Source: Methylobacterium sp. E-065 (GTDB taxonomy: Bacteria > Pseudomonadota > Alphaproteobacteria > Rhizobiales > Beijerinckiaceae). Taken from it: 60,990 bases of DNA. The stretch spans positions 1 through 60,990 of the forward strand of contig NZ_JAKSYD010000173.1 in the NCBI RefSeq assembly GCF_022829605.1, in the 5' to 3' direction. Below the pieces are notes generated by a model. It searched no databases. It worked only from the letters and a program-made list of their open reading frames with translations, and was not told where the DNA came from. Shown here one piece after another: positions 46,887-55,235 of this stretch (positions are counted from its first letter, which is position 1; each line of letters starts with the position of its first letter). The translations under genes and the position numbers were made by a program.

Positions 46887-47942
46887 ATGATGGCAGAAAC
46901 CCGAACAGCCCTGATCGCGGGTGCGAATGGCATCATCGGCAAAGGACTGATGCAGGAGTTCGCGGCCGCAGGCGGTTGGCGCATGCGAGCTCTGTCACGC
47001 CGGCCGCACCCGTCGCACGAGGCCATCGCGACGGACCTTACAGATCGTGAAGCGACCCGAGCCGCCCTCGTCCAGGCTCGCGATACCACGCACCTGTTCT
47101 ACGCAGCCCTCGCGCCACAGCCGAGCCTCGCAGACGAGGACCGCGTGAATGGCGGGATGCTGCGCAACCTGCTCGATGGGCTGGAGGCTGTCGGCGCGCC
47201 GCTGAAGCGGGTGGTGCTGTATCAGGGCGCGAAGGTCTACGGTGTTCATCTCGGACCGGTTCCGGCGCCCTTCTACGAGGACGATAACCCGCGCCACATC
47301 GGGCCGAACTTTTACTTCACTCAGGAGGACGAGCTGCGGGCCCGGGCCGATCGCGGCGGCGCGGCTTGGTCGATTCTGCGACCGGACGTGGTGGTTGGCG
47401 ACGCCGCCGGAAACGCCATGAACATCGCCATGGTGATCGGCGCCTACGCCGCCCTTTGCAGGGTTGAAGGAGCGGCGTTCCGCTTTCCGGGGCCGGCGCA
47501 CGTCTACGAGGGGGTGTTTGCCCAGGTGACCGACTCCCGCGCCCTTGGCCGTGCGAGCCTCTGGGCCGCGACGTCCGACGCCGCGCGCGGTGAGGCGTTC
47601 AACTACGTGCACGAGCCGTTCCGGTGGCGACGCGTCTGGGAGAAGCTCGCCGTCGCGTTCGAGCTGCCGCTCGGACCACCGGTTCCGATGCGTCTGGCCA
47701 TGCACATGGCCGACAAGAAACCGGTCTGGGAGCGGCTGGTTGTCGAGCAGGGCTTGAGCGACCTTCCTTACGAGAGCGCAGTCGGATGGAGCTTCGGCGA
47801 CTTCGTGTTCCATAGCGACTTCGATCTTGTCTCCGACATGGGCAAGATCCGACGCGCCGGGTTTGGAGAGAGCGTTGATAGCGTCGCCGCTCTGGTGAGT
47901 GCCATTCGCAGCCTGCAAGAGGCGAAGGTGCTGCCGCGTTAG
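46887..47942 (+). CDS. Atypical SDR, PRISE-like NAD(P)H-dependent reductase
   Basis: A 351-residue protein with a Rossmann start, ALIAGANGIIGKGLMQEF, and hallmarks of the PRISE group (progesterone 5-beta-reductase/iridoid synthase-like): VVLYQGAKVYGVHLG, FYEDDNPRHIGPNFYF and WSILRPDVVVGDA. The expected Tyr/Lys pair is spread as K-x-Y in AKVYG and Tyr in NFYFTQ. It likely reduces an activated C=C bond of an enone. A second ATG at 46890 is better spaced from a GCAGG ribosome binding site. It stands alone; the gene after it is a pseudogene. Confidence 0.85.
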   Translation: MMAETRTALIAGANGIIGKGLMQEFAAAGGWRMRALSRRPHPSHEAIATDLTDREATRAALVQARDTTHLFYAALAPQPSLADEDRVNGGMLRNLLDGLEAVGAPLKRVVLYQGAKVYGVHLGPVPAPFYEDDNPRHIGPNFYFTQEDELRARADRGGAAWSILRPDVVVGDAAGNAMNIAMVIGAYAALCRVEGAAFRFPGPAHVYEGVFAQVTDSRALGRASLWAATSDAARGEAFNYVHEPFRWRRVWEKLAVAFELPLGPPVPMRLAMHMADKKPVWERLVVEQGLSDLPYESAVGWSFGDFVFHSDFDLVSDMGKIRRAGFGESVDSVAALVSAIRSLQEAKVLPR

Positions 47943-48041
47943 CCGCGCCGACCGCTCATCAACAGAACCGGACATAGCCGCGAACGCCAAGCAGGACCGC
48001 AAGGATTTGCTCGGGCTGGCTGAGGCCAGCAATGGCACTCA

Positions 48042-48368
48042 GGTGCTAGTGAAGGCCGCCCTACATGATCTCCGCAAGATCGGGCGGGACGGCTACCGCT
48101 ATTCGGACGTCGGCTTGGTCACGACCAACCTCCTGCCGCGCCCCGCATCGCAGCGGACCGATTGCCCAGGCTCCGCCAGATCGATCGCGAGCAGGAGGGC
48201 TCCGCGCTGATTGCGGAGCTGGATGCCTGCAACCGGTGCTTCGGGCGCGGGGCGGTCGTCCCGGCTGCCGGAGGGCTCGCGTCGAAGCGCGAATGGTCGA
48301 CCAAGTTCGAAATGCGCTCGCCGCGTCACACGAGCCGGCGGGACGAGATGCCGGGGGCGGCAGCCTGA
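48042..48368 (+). pseudogene. 3' remnant of a umuC-like Y-family polymerase gene
   Basis: The frame starting near 48042 gives VKAALHDLRKIGRDGYRYSDVGLVTTNLLPR in two overlapping stretches, resembling the little-finger/C-terminal region of UmuC. After about 48150 the reading shifts by one base: LIAELDACNRCFGRGAVVPA and KFEMRSPRHTSRRDEMPG, the DUF4113 tail of UmuC, end at 48368. The polymerase core is missing. It is a stranded, frameshifted fragment, with no umuD or imuA/imuB-type partner nearby. Confidence 0.65.
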
Positions 48369-48500
48369 GGCTTTGAGCGATGCGAGAGCGCATCCGGGTG
48401 GCGTCCAACGGGAAGGACGCGCTTCCAACTGCGGCGCATCGTAAAAGGTATGGCCAGCACAGAGCGGCGAAGATCACGCTCAATGGTGCGCCGCCAGCAT

Positions 48501-49151
48501 TCAAACGGCGATGGCGACCATCATCACGTTCTCGGCGAACGAGACGAAGCCGAGCGGCACCTTCCTCGACTCGCCGACGCAGGCGCCCTTGATCTTGCGC
48601 GCGTCGACGTAGACTGCCTTGAACACCGAGACCGCCCCAATTCCATCGATGAACGGAGCCACCGGGATGGACAGCCAATCCAGGGCACCCGCTACCATAA
48701 GGACGCCGGCGCCGACTTCCAGATAGGCGTAGCGCACCCCGCACGCAGCCAGGAGGTCGTAGCCGAGGAACATTGACGAGAAGGTCTCGACGTCCTGGAG
48801 CTTGAGGAGGGCGAGCACGCACATGCTGAAGGCGATGAACCATTCGGCGGTGCGCATCGTAAGCGGCGTAGCTCGCTGCCAGGGCCATCAGCGCGGTCAT
48901 CGAGAACACCGCGGGCACGGGCCTGTACGTCATGGCGTTTGGACCGTTTGCCGCCTTGCCGAAATGGCGCTGGAGGTCGTCGGGCCGCCGACGCGCTCGC
49001 CGTCGACGAAGGTCTGCGGCGTCGACTTGACGTGATGCTCGGATTTGAAGCGGTCGGTCATCCGGTGATCCTCGACCTCGCAGCACCGGCGTTCGAGGAG
49101 ATCCTTGGCCTTCAGTCCGTAAGGACAGGTGTGTTCGGAATGACCATCCAA
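48501..49151 (-). pseudogene. Decayed glutaredoxin-MauE fusion gene
   Basis: Three consecutive frames together encode a fused redox protein. Part 1 (from about 49151) is glutaredoxin-like: HTCPYGLKAKDLLERR, VKSTPQTFVDGERVGG. Part 2, in another frame, has DLQRHFGKAANGPNAMTYRP and VFSMTALMALAASYAA. Part 3 (48501-48857) is a MauE/DoxX-type membrane domain: TAEWFIAFSMCVLALLKLQD, LEVGAGVLMVAGALDWL, FIDGIGAVSVFKAVY. At least two frameshifts separate the parts. It lies downstream of the RND pump genes in the same direction, so it was probably the last gene of the metal operon. Confidence 0.68.
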
Positions 49152-49219
49152 TGGAGGACGGCCTTTCGGGCTGGTGACGACATGGACAGCTCCTTCAATG
49201 CAGGTCGGGGACGGTGTCG

Positions 49220-52200
49220 CTACTCGGCAGAAGCCCGGTGGCGTGTCGCCTCCTCGTTGGGTTCGGCGCGGTATCGGTGGCCAGGCGGCAGCGTCCACCC
49301 CTTCACGAGCGCATAGACGGCGGGGATCACAACGAGGGTCAGCGCGGTGGAGGAGACCATGCCGCCGATCATCGGCACGGCGATGCGTTGCATGACCTCC
49401 GAGCCTGACCCGGTGCTCCAGAGGATCGGGACGAGCCCAGCCATGATGGCGACGACCGTCATCATCTTGGGTCGCACCCGCTCGACCGCGCCGACCATGA
49501 TGGCGCGTCGCAGGTCCGCCCGCGTCAGAGGCCGCCCCTCGCGTACGCCCCGGGCCTGCTCCTCGTCCCAAGCGTGGTCGAGGTAGACCAGCATGATCAC
49601 GCCGGTCTCGGCGGCAACGCCGGCGAGCGCAATGAAGCCCACCGCCACCGCCACCGACATGTTGAAGCCCATGAACCAGAGGAGCCACACCCCGCCGACC
49701 AGGGCGAAGGGCAGCGACAGCATCACGATGAGCGTCTCGGTCAGGCGCCGGAAGTTCAGGTAGAGAAGCAGGAACACGACGAGCAGCGTCAGCGGCACCA
49801 CGATTCGCAGTCGCGCCTCGGCGCGTTCCAGATATTCGTACTGCCCGCTCCATTGCAGGGTCGTACCCTGCGGCAGCTTGACCTCGTCGGCCACGGCCTT
49901 TCGCGCCTCGGTCACGTAGCCGCCGAGGTCGCGGCCGGCGATGTCGACGAAGATGAAGACCGCGAGTTGCCCGTTCTCGGTGCGGATCGAGGTAGGCCCT
50001 CGGGTCAGCTCGACCTTGGCCACCTCGCGCAGGGGCACCGTCCCACCGACCGGCAGCGGCACCTGCACTTCGTCGGCAATGGCCCGCGGGTCCGATCGGA
50101 AGGCGCGCGGGTAGCGCACGTTCACCGTGTAGCGCTCGCGGCCCTCGACGGTATTCGTCACGGCCTGTCCGCCGAGCGCCGTCGCCACGACGTCCTGCAC
50201 GTCTCCGACCATCAGGCCGTAGCGCCCGAGCGCCTCGCGGTCGGGGGTGATGTCGAGGAAGTAGCCGCCGATCACCCGCTCGGCATAGGCGCTCGACGTG
50301 CCCGGCACGGCCCGGACGACCGCCTCGACCTGCCGGGCGACGGCTTCCATCTGCTTGAGCTCGGTCCCGAGCACCTTGATGCCGACCGGCGTGCGGATGC
50401 CTGTCGAGAGCATGTCGATGCGTGCGCGGATCGGCTGCGTCCAGGCGTTCGAGACGCCCGGGAACTGGAGGGCCGCGTCCATCTCCCCCTTGAGGCTGGC
50501 GAGGGTCACGCCTGGGCGCCACTCCGCCTTCGGTTTCAGGGCGATGACGCTCTCGAACATTTCCATCGGCGCGGGGTCGGTCGCCGTGTTGGCACGGCCC
50601 GCCTTGCCGTAGACCGAGGCGACCTCCGTGAAGCTCTTGATGATCCGGTCCTGGGTCGCGAGGAGTTCGCCCGCCTTCGTCACCGAGATCCCCGGCAGGG
50701 TCGTCGGCATGTAGAGCAGGCTGCCCTCGTCGAGGTCGGGCATGAACTCGGAACCGAGTTGCTGGGCCGGCCAGACGGTCGCCGCCAGCACTCCGACGGC
50801 GAGCAGGATGGTGACAACCCGCGCCCGCAACACGCCCGCGATGAGCGGTCTGTACAGCCAGATGAGCAGGCGATTGAGCGGGTTGCGATGCTCCGGGATG
50901 ATCCGCCCGCGCACGAACAGCACCATCAGCGCCGGAACGAGCGTCACCGACAGGAGCGCGGCGGACGCCATGGCGAAGGTCTTAGTGTAGGCGAGCGGAC
51001 CGAACAACCGGCCTTCCTGGCTCTCCAGGGTAAAGATCGGCAGGAAGCTCACCGTGATGACGAGGAGCGAGAAGAACAGCGACGGCCCGACTTCGGACGC
51101 CGCCTCGACCAGGATCTCGACCCGCGGTGTCCCCGGCGGCGCCCGCTCCAAGTGCTTGTGCGCGTTCTCGATCATCACGATGGCGGCGTCGATCATGGCG
51201 CCGACCGCGATGGCGATGCCACCCAGGCTCATGATGTTGGCGCCGATCCCGAGCGCCTTCATGCCGGCAAAAGCCATCAGGATGCCGACCGGCAGCATCA
51301 GGATGGCGACCAGGGCGCTACGCACATGCAGCAGGAAGACGATGCAGACGAGGGAGACCACGATGCTCTCCTCGACCAGCGTGTGACGCAGGGTATCGAT
51401 CGCCGCGTCGATGAGCTGGGAGCGGTCGTAGACCGGCAGGATCTCGGTGCCGGCCGGCAGGCTCCTGGCCACCTCGGCGAGCTTCACCTTGACCCCTTCG
51501 ATGACGCTGAGGGCGTTCGCGCCGAAGCGCTGCAGGACGATGCCGCCGGCGACCTCGCCCTCGCCGTTCATCTCGGTGATGCCGCGGCGCTCATCCGGCC
51601 CGAGCTCGACCCGGGCGACGTCCCGCACCTGCAGAGGCGTGCCCCCCGCGGTCTTCAGGACGATGTTCTCGATGTCGGAGACGCCCCGCAGGTAGCCGCG
51701 GCCCCGCACCATGAACTCGAACTCGGAGAGCTCGACCGTGCGGCCGCCGACATCGGCGTTGCTCGACCGGATCGTGTCGCGAAGCTTGTTGAGGCTGATG
51801 CCCTGGGCGCGCAGGCGGTTCGGGTCGACCACCACGTTGTACTGCTTCACGAAGCCGCCGACGCTGGCCACCTCGGCCACGCCTTCGGCGCGCGAGGCAC
51901 CGAAGCGGATCACCCAATCCTGGATCGAGCGCAGCTCGGCGAGCGTCCGCTCCTTGGCCACCACGACGTATTGGTAGACCCAGCCCACGCCGGTCGCGTC
52001 GGGTCCGAGCGTCGGCGTTACGCCGACCGGCAGGCGGCTCGCCGCCGCGTTCAGGTACTCCAGCACCCGGGATCGGCCCCAGTACGGGTCGGTGCCGTCC
52101 TCGAAGATCACGTAGACGAACGACACGCCGAAGAACGAGAAGCCGCGGACCACCTTCGCCTTCGGCACCGTCAGCATGGCGGTGGTGAGCGGGTAGGTAA

Positions 52201-52393
52201 CCTGGTCCTCGACGACCTGGGGCGCCTGCCCGGGATACTCGGTGTACACGATGGCCTGCACGTCCGAGAGGTCGGGAATGGCATCGAGCGGCAGCGTCCG
52301 GAGCGCCAGCATGCCGGCCGCGACGGCGAACACCGTCCCGACCAATACGAGGACGAGGTTGCGGGCGGACCAGTCGATGAGGCGCGCGATCAC
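49220..52393 (-). CDS. cusA: Heavy-metal efflux RND transporter, CusA class
   Basis: A 1057-residue inner-membrane RND pump. The HME-class transmembrane 4 motif reads AIAVGAMIDAAIVMIENAHK, which matches the Cu/Ag (HME4, CusA) pattern rather than the Co/Zn/Cd CzcA pattern. Other marks are MIARLIDWSARNLVLVLVGT at the N-terminus and the large periplasmic loops with YRLPVGVTPTLGPDATGVGW-type sequence. It exports metal across the periplasm with the adaptor encoded just upstream (4-base ATGA overlap). No outer-membrane CusC/TolC gene is in the window. Confidence 0.92.
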   Translation of the reverse strand: MIARLIDWSARNLVLVLVGTVFAVAAGMLALRTLPLDAIPDLSDVQAIVYTEYPGQAPQVVEDQVTYPLTTAMLTVPKAKVVRGFSFFGVSFVYVIFEDGTDPYWGRSRVLEYLNAAASRLPVGVTPTLGPDATGVGWVYQYVVVAKERTLAELRSIQDWVIRFGASRAEGVAEVASVGGFVKQYNVVVDPNRLRAQGISLNKLRDTIRSSNADVGGRTVELSEFEFMVRGRGYLRGVSDIENIVLKTAGGTPLQVRDVARVELGPDERRGITEMNGEGEVAGGIVLQRFGANALSVIEGVKVKLAEVARSLPAGTEILPVYDRSQLIDAAIDTLRHTLVEESIVVSLVCIVFLLHVRSALVAILMLPVGILMAFAGMKALGIGANIMSLGGIAIAVGAMIDAAIVMIENAHKHLERAPPGTPRVEILVEAASEVGPSLFFSLLVITVSFLPIFTLESQEGRLFGPLAYTKTFAMASAALLSVTLVPALMVLFVRGRIIPEHRNPLNRLLIWLYRPLIAGVLRARVVTILLAVGVLAATVWPAQQLGSEFMPDLDEGSLLYMPTTLPGISVTKAGELLATQDRIIKSFTEVASVYGKAGRANTATDPAPMEMFESVIALKPKAEWRPGVTLASLKGEMDAALQFPGVSNAWTQPIRARIDMLSTGIRTPVGIKVLGTELKQMEAVARQVEAVVRAVPGTSSAYAERVIGGYFLDITPDREALGRYGLMVGDVQDVVATALGGQAVTNTVEGRERYTVNVRYPRAFRSDPRAIADEVQVPLPVGGTVPLREVAKVELTRGPTSIRTENGQLAVFIFVDIAGRDLGGYVTEARKAVADEVKLPQGTTLQWSGQYEYLERAEARLRIVVPLTLLVVFLLLYLNFRRLTETLIVMLSLPFALVGGVWLLWFMGFNMSVAVAVGFIALAGVAAETGVIMLVYLDHAWDEEQARGVREGRPLTRADLRRAIMVGAVERVRPKMMTVVAIMAGLVPILWSTGSGSEVMQRIAVPMIGGMVSSTALTLVVIPAVYALVKGWTLPPGHRYRAEPNEEATRHRASAE

Positions 52394-53937
52394 GGCGTAC
52401 CTCCCGCGTTCGCCACCTGTCGGTCGTCCATCGGAGCGGCCAGGGACTGAAGCGCTGCTCTCAGATTGCTCTCGGCGTCGATCAGAAAGTTCGCCGCTGT
52501 CACCACCCGATCGCCGGCCGCGACGCCGTCGCGAATCTCGGTGAAGCCCCTGCCGCGGACGCCGACCTTCACGGCCCTCGGCTCGAAGCGGCCCTCGCCG
52601 CGATCGAGCAGCACGACCTGCCGCTCGCCCGTATCGATGACCGCGTCGTCCGGAACCGCCACCACGGGCTTCGCGTCGCCGGTGGCGATCTCGACATCGG
52701 CGTACATGTCGGGCAGCAGCAGGCCGTCCGAATTCGCCAGCTCAATCCGCACCCGGGTTGCCCGGGTATCGGGGTTCACCTGAGGGTAGACCACCGCAAT
52801 CTTGCCGGTGAAGGCCCGGCCCGGGGCCGAGCGCAGGCGCACGGTCACAGGCTGCCCCACGCGCACCCCGGCGAGGTCGCGCTCAGGCACGTCGGCCAGC
52901 ACCCACATCGTCGAGATGTCGCCAATCCGGAACAGGGTGTCGCCGGCTGCGGCCTTCATGCCCTCGACGGCGGTCCGCTGCAGGATGAGGCCGTCCCGCG
53001 GCGCAGCCCACGTGATGGCCATCGGCACCTTCCGGGTGCGCTCCATCTCGTCGATGACGGCCTCGGAGACGTTCAGGTTCTGCAGCCGGCGGCGCGCCCC
53101 GTCGAAGCCCGGGTTGGCGATCAGCTGGGCGGCCGCCGCGTTGATCTCGGGCGAGTAGACGTGGACCAAGGGCTGGCCCTTGCGGACCCGGTCGCCGGTG
53201 GTGACGTTCTCGACGTGGTCGACGTAGGCGTCCGAGCGGGTCGCCACGACGGTGACGCGGCGCTCGTCGAGGGTGACGGTGCCCGGCACACGCACCGGCT
53301 GGGCCACCACCCGCTGTTCCGCCACCTCGGTCCGGACGCCGGTGCGCTGGATCTTGCCGGGCGAGACGGTCACGACGTTCCCGCTCTCATCCTCGCCCGC
53401 GTAGACGGGGATGTAGTCCATCCCCATCGAGTCCTTCTTCGGCAGCGGCGAGGTGTCCGGCAAGCCCATCGGGTTGCGGTAGTAGAGAACGCGCCGGTCG
53501 CCGCCTGCGGGCTTGGCGCCCTCGTCCTGCGCCATGCCGTGCCTGGACATGTCGTGGACGGCCACGTCGGCGGGCATGGCCTCGCCCTCGTCGGGGTCGT
53601 CGAAGCGGACATCCTCGCTCGCCCGGACAGTCCGGAACTCGCGCCCGTCCTCGGTGACCATCTGGGATGCCGAGTAGACCGGCTTCCCGTCTGGATCCTG
53701 ATAGTAGACCACCGGCCCGGTCGCCTTTGCCGTAGTAGGCGCGACCGCCTGGCCCGTGCTGGCGGTCGGCCAGTCGGCCAACCGCGACCGAGCGCGCTCG
53801 GCCAGCGACGGGACGACTTCGGAACGGGCCCGTTCCACGAGGGCCGTTATGGGGTTCTCCCCATGCCCCGCGACGTAGCCGACGCCCCCCGCCGCGAGCG
53901 CGACGAGGGTTCCGGCGAGCCATGCGGACCGGCTCAT
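52390..53937 (-). CDS. cusB: RND efflux periplasmic adaptor, CusB class
   Basis: A 515-residue membrane-fusion protein with an N-terminal membrane anchor (WLAGTLVALAAGGVGYVAG). An unusually long N-terminal part carries a YYQDPDGKPVYS segment and a heavy-metal-binding segment YYRNPMGLPDTSP...DSMGMDYIPVY with Met residues, of the kind that binds Cu/Ag in CusB-like proteins. The adaptor core follows: VRVPGTVTLDERRVTVVAT, GDRVRKGQPLVHVYSPEI, and beta-barrel ADVPERDLAGVRVGQPV. It overlaps CusA and the FixH-like gene by 4 bases each, marking one operon. Confidence 0.92.
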   Translation of the reverse strand: MSRSAWLAGTLVALAAGGVGYVAGHGENPITALVERARSEVVPSLAERARSRLADWPTASTGQAVAPTTAKATGPVVYYQDPDGKPVYSASQMVTEDGREFRTVRASEDVRFDDPDEGEAMPADVAVHDMSRHGMAQDEGAKPAGGDRRVLYYRNPMGLPDTSPLPKKDSMGMDYIPVYAGEDESGNVVTVSPGKIQRTGVRTEVAEQRVVAQPVRVPGTVTLDERRVTVVATRSDAYVDHVENVTTGDRVRKGQPLVHVYSPEINAAAAQLIANPGFDGARRRLQNLNVSEAVIDEMERTRKVPMAITWAAPRDGLILQRTAVEGMKAAAGDTLFRIGDISTMWVLADVPERDLAGVRVGQPVTVRLRSAPGRAFTGKIAVVYPQVNPDTRATRVRIELANSDGLLLPDMYADVEIATGDAKPVVAVPDDAVIDTGERQVVLLDRGEGRFEPRAVKVGVRGRGFTEIRDGVAAGDRVVTAANFLIDAESNLRAALQSLAAPMDDRQVANAGGTP

Positions 53938-54344
53938 TTGACGGCCTGGAAGACCAGCTTGCCCTCGACCGTGCCGGTCTCGCCTTGGACCTTGGCCCCG
54001 AGCGACAGGCGCCAGCCACCGGCCATCGAGAGCTTGGCCTTGAAGCGGTACACGCCCGGCTCCGTCGAGGGCACCTGCTCCACCTTGGTGACCATCTCGT
54101 CCATGCTGTCGGGGGCCATGTCGAGACGCGTGGCGAAGATCACGGCGTCCGGCACAGGCTTGCCGCTGCGCTTGTCGACGAGGCGCACGGCGACGACGGC
54201 CTCGCCGACCTTCGCCTCCTGGTGGACGAGCTGGAACTGGTAGTCCTTGATGCCTGCCAGGGCGGGCACGGTCAGCACCGATGCCGACAGGCAGGCGCCA
54301 AGCAGCGCGGCCGACACGGCGCGCGCGAAGGGGTTCTTGGTCAC
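53934..54344 (-). CDS. FixH/YtkA-like exported protein
   Basis: A 136-residue exported beta-sandwich protein. The signal peptide is AVSAALLGACLSASVLTVPALA, too long to cleave before about residue 30 here. The YtkA/FixH-like domain includes LVHQEAKVGEAVVAVRLVDK, TRLDMAPDSMDEMV and AGGWRLSLGAKV. Met residues (MAPDSMDEM) suggest metal contact. The GTG start has AGGAGA 8 bases upstream. It overlaps cusB by 4 bases. Proteins of this kind recur in Cus-type operons as periplasmic accessory factors; the exact role is unknown. Confidence 0.85.
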   Translation of the reverse strand: MTKNPFARAVSAALLGACLSASVLTVPALAGIKDYQFQLVHQEAKVGEAVVAVRLVDKRSGKPVPDAVIFATRLDMAPDSMDEMVTKVEQVPSTEPGVYRFKAKLSMAGGWRLSLGAKVQGETGTVEGKLVFQAVK

Positions 54345-54425
54345 GGGTAATCTCTCCTGAACGCGATGGATGGCGGTGCGCGGGCGCGCGTCACCGTGCC
54401 GGCGCGAGCGCCGGCGGCATCGGGT

Positions 54426-54869
54426 TCAGGCTCGGGGAGGCTCGGGTAACGGGGTCCCGTGCACGCTGGCGAAGGCATCAAGGTTCTGCCAGCTCACGCT
54501 CATGCGGCTCGCGACAGGCACTGGGACCGGCAATGGGGTCGGCAGCAGCGAGGCCACGCTTGCCAGGCACAAGGCCATCAGCGGGCAGCCCTTGGGGCAG
54601 TCCGGCTTGGTGGCCTCCGATTTGGGGCAGCACGGCATGTCGTCCATGCCCATGTCAGCCATGCCGACGGACGTGGTCTCGTCGCCGTCCACGGCGGCGT
54701 GGTGCATGTGCCCTTGGGTCATGCCGTGGCTGGCCATGATCACCGTGTGATGGCCCGCCATCGACGCATGCATGCGCGCGGTGGCCGCCGGGGCGGTCAC
54801 CGGCGTCAGGGCAAGGCTGAAGACCGCCAGAAGCGGCAACAGTCGCCGGAGGGCGAGCCAGAACGTCAC
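54426..54869 (-). CDS. Met/His/Cys-rich protein, CopL-like
   Basis: A 147-residue protein with an N-terminal hydrophobic segment (FWLALRRLLPLLAVFSLAL) followed by a Met/His-rich stretch (MHASMAGHHTVIMASHGMTQ, GHMHHAA, MADMGMDDM) and CCPKSEATKPDCPKGCP. A second hydrophobic segment lies near the end. The composition indicates copper/silver binding in the periplasm or membrane, similar to CopL-type regulatory peptides. The GTG at 54869 is chosen from the onset of the hydrophobic segment; the region upstream to 55130 is not protein-like. It sits between the HMA gene and the FixH-like gene, same strand. Confidence 0.65.
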   Translation of the reverse strand: MTFWLALRRLLPLLAVFSLALTPVTAPAATARMHASMAGHHTVIMASHGMTQGHMHHAAVDGDETTSVGMADMGMDDMPCCPKSEATKPDCPKGCPLMALCLASVASLLPTPLPVPVPVASRMSVSWQNLDAFASVHGTPLPEPPRA

Positions 54870-54958
54870 GGAATCCAGGATGCCAAATTTCGGGCCGATA
54901 CGGAAGTCCGTCCGGCGGTTCGAGGAACGGCACGGACGCGGTTTGATTGCGCCGGGCC

Positions 54959-55159
54959 TCAGGCGGGCTCGGCAGAGTAGCCAGCCTCGGCGATGGCCCG
55001 GGCTATCCGGTCGGCCGGTCCCGTGACACCGGACACGCTCACCAGCTTCGCGCCAGGATCGACCTCGACGCCGGTGGTGGGCTCCACACCCTGGACCGCA
55101 CGGGTGTCGAACTTGGCGCAGCTGCCGCACCCCATCTTCTCGACCTTGAAGCGGACCAT
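54959..55159 (-). CDS. Heavy-metal-associated (HMA) domain protein, copper chaperone-like
   Basis: A 66-residue stand-alone HMA domain (beta-alpha-beta-beta-alpha-beta) with the metal site KMGCGSCAKF and the strand FKVEKM typical of CopZ/Atx1-like chaperones. The second conserved stretch is AIAEAGYSAEPA. It probably binds Cu(I) or another soft metal in the cytoplasm. The start at 55159 is the first Met before the first strand. It is 76 bases downstream of rcnA and upstream of the Met/His-rich gene in the same direction. Confidence 0.87.
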   Translation of the reverse strand: MVRFKVEKMGCGSCAKFDTRAVQGVEPTTGVEVDPGAKLVSVSGVTGPADRIARAIAEAGYSAEPA

Positions 55160-55235
55160 GGCGCTCACCTCTCGATGGCGTCCCAATGAGATGGGGATTT
55201 CCCCGGTTAGAAGGTCAAGGGCGGAAGATCCCCCG

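Noticed and set aside
49574..52450. Plus-strand open frame of about 958 codons
   Set aside because: Antisense to cusA, rich in Asp/His/Arg/Glu repeats without fold-like segments.
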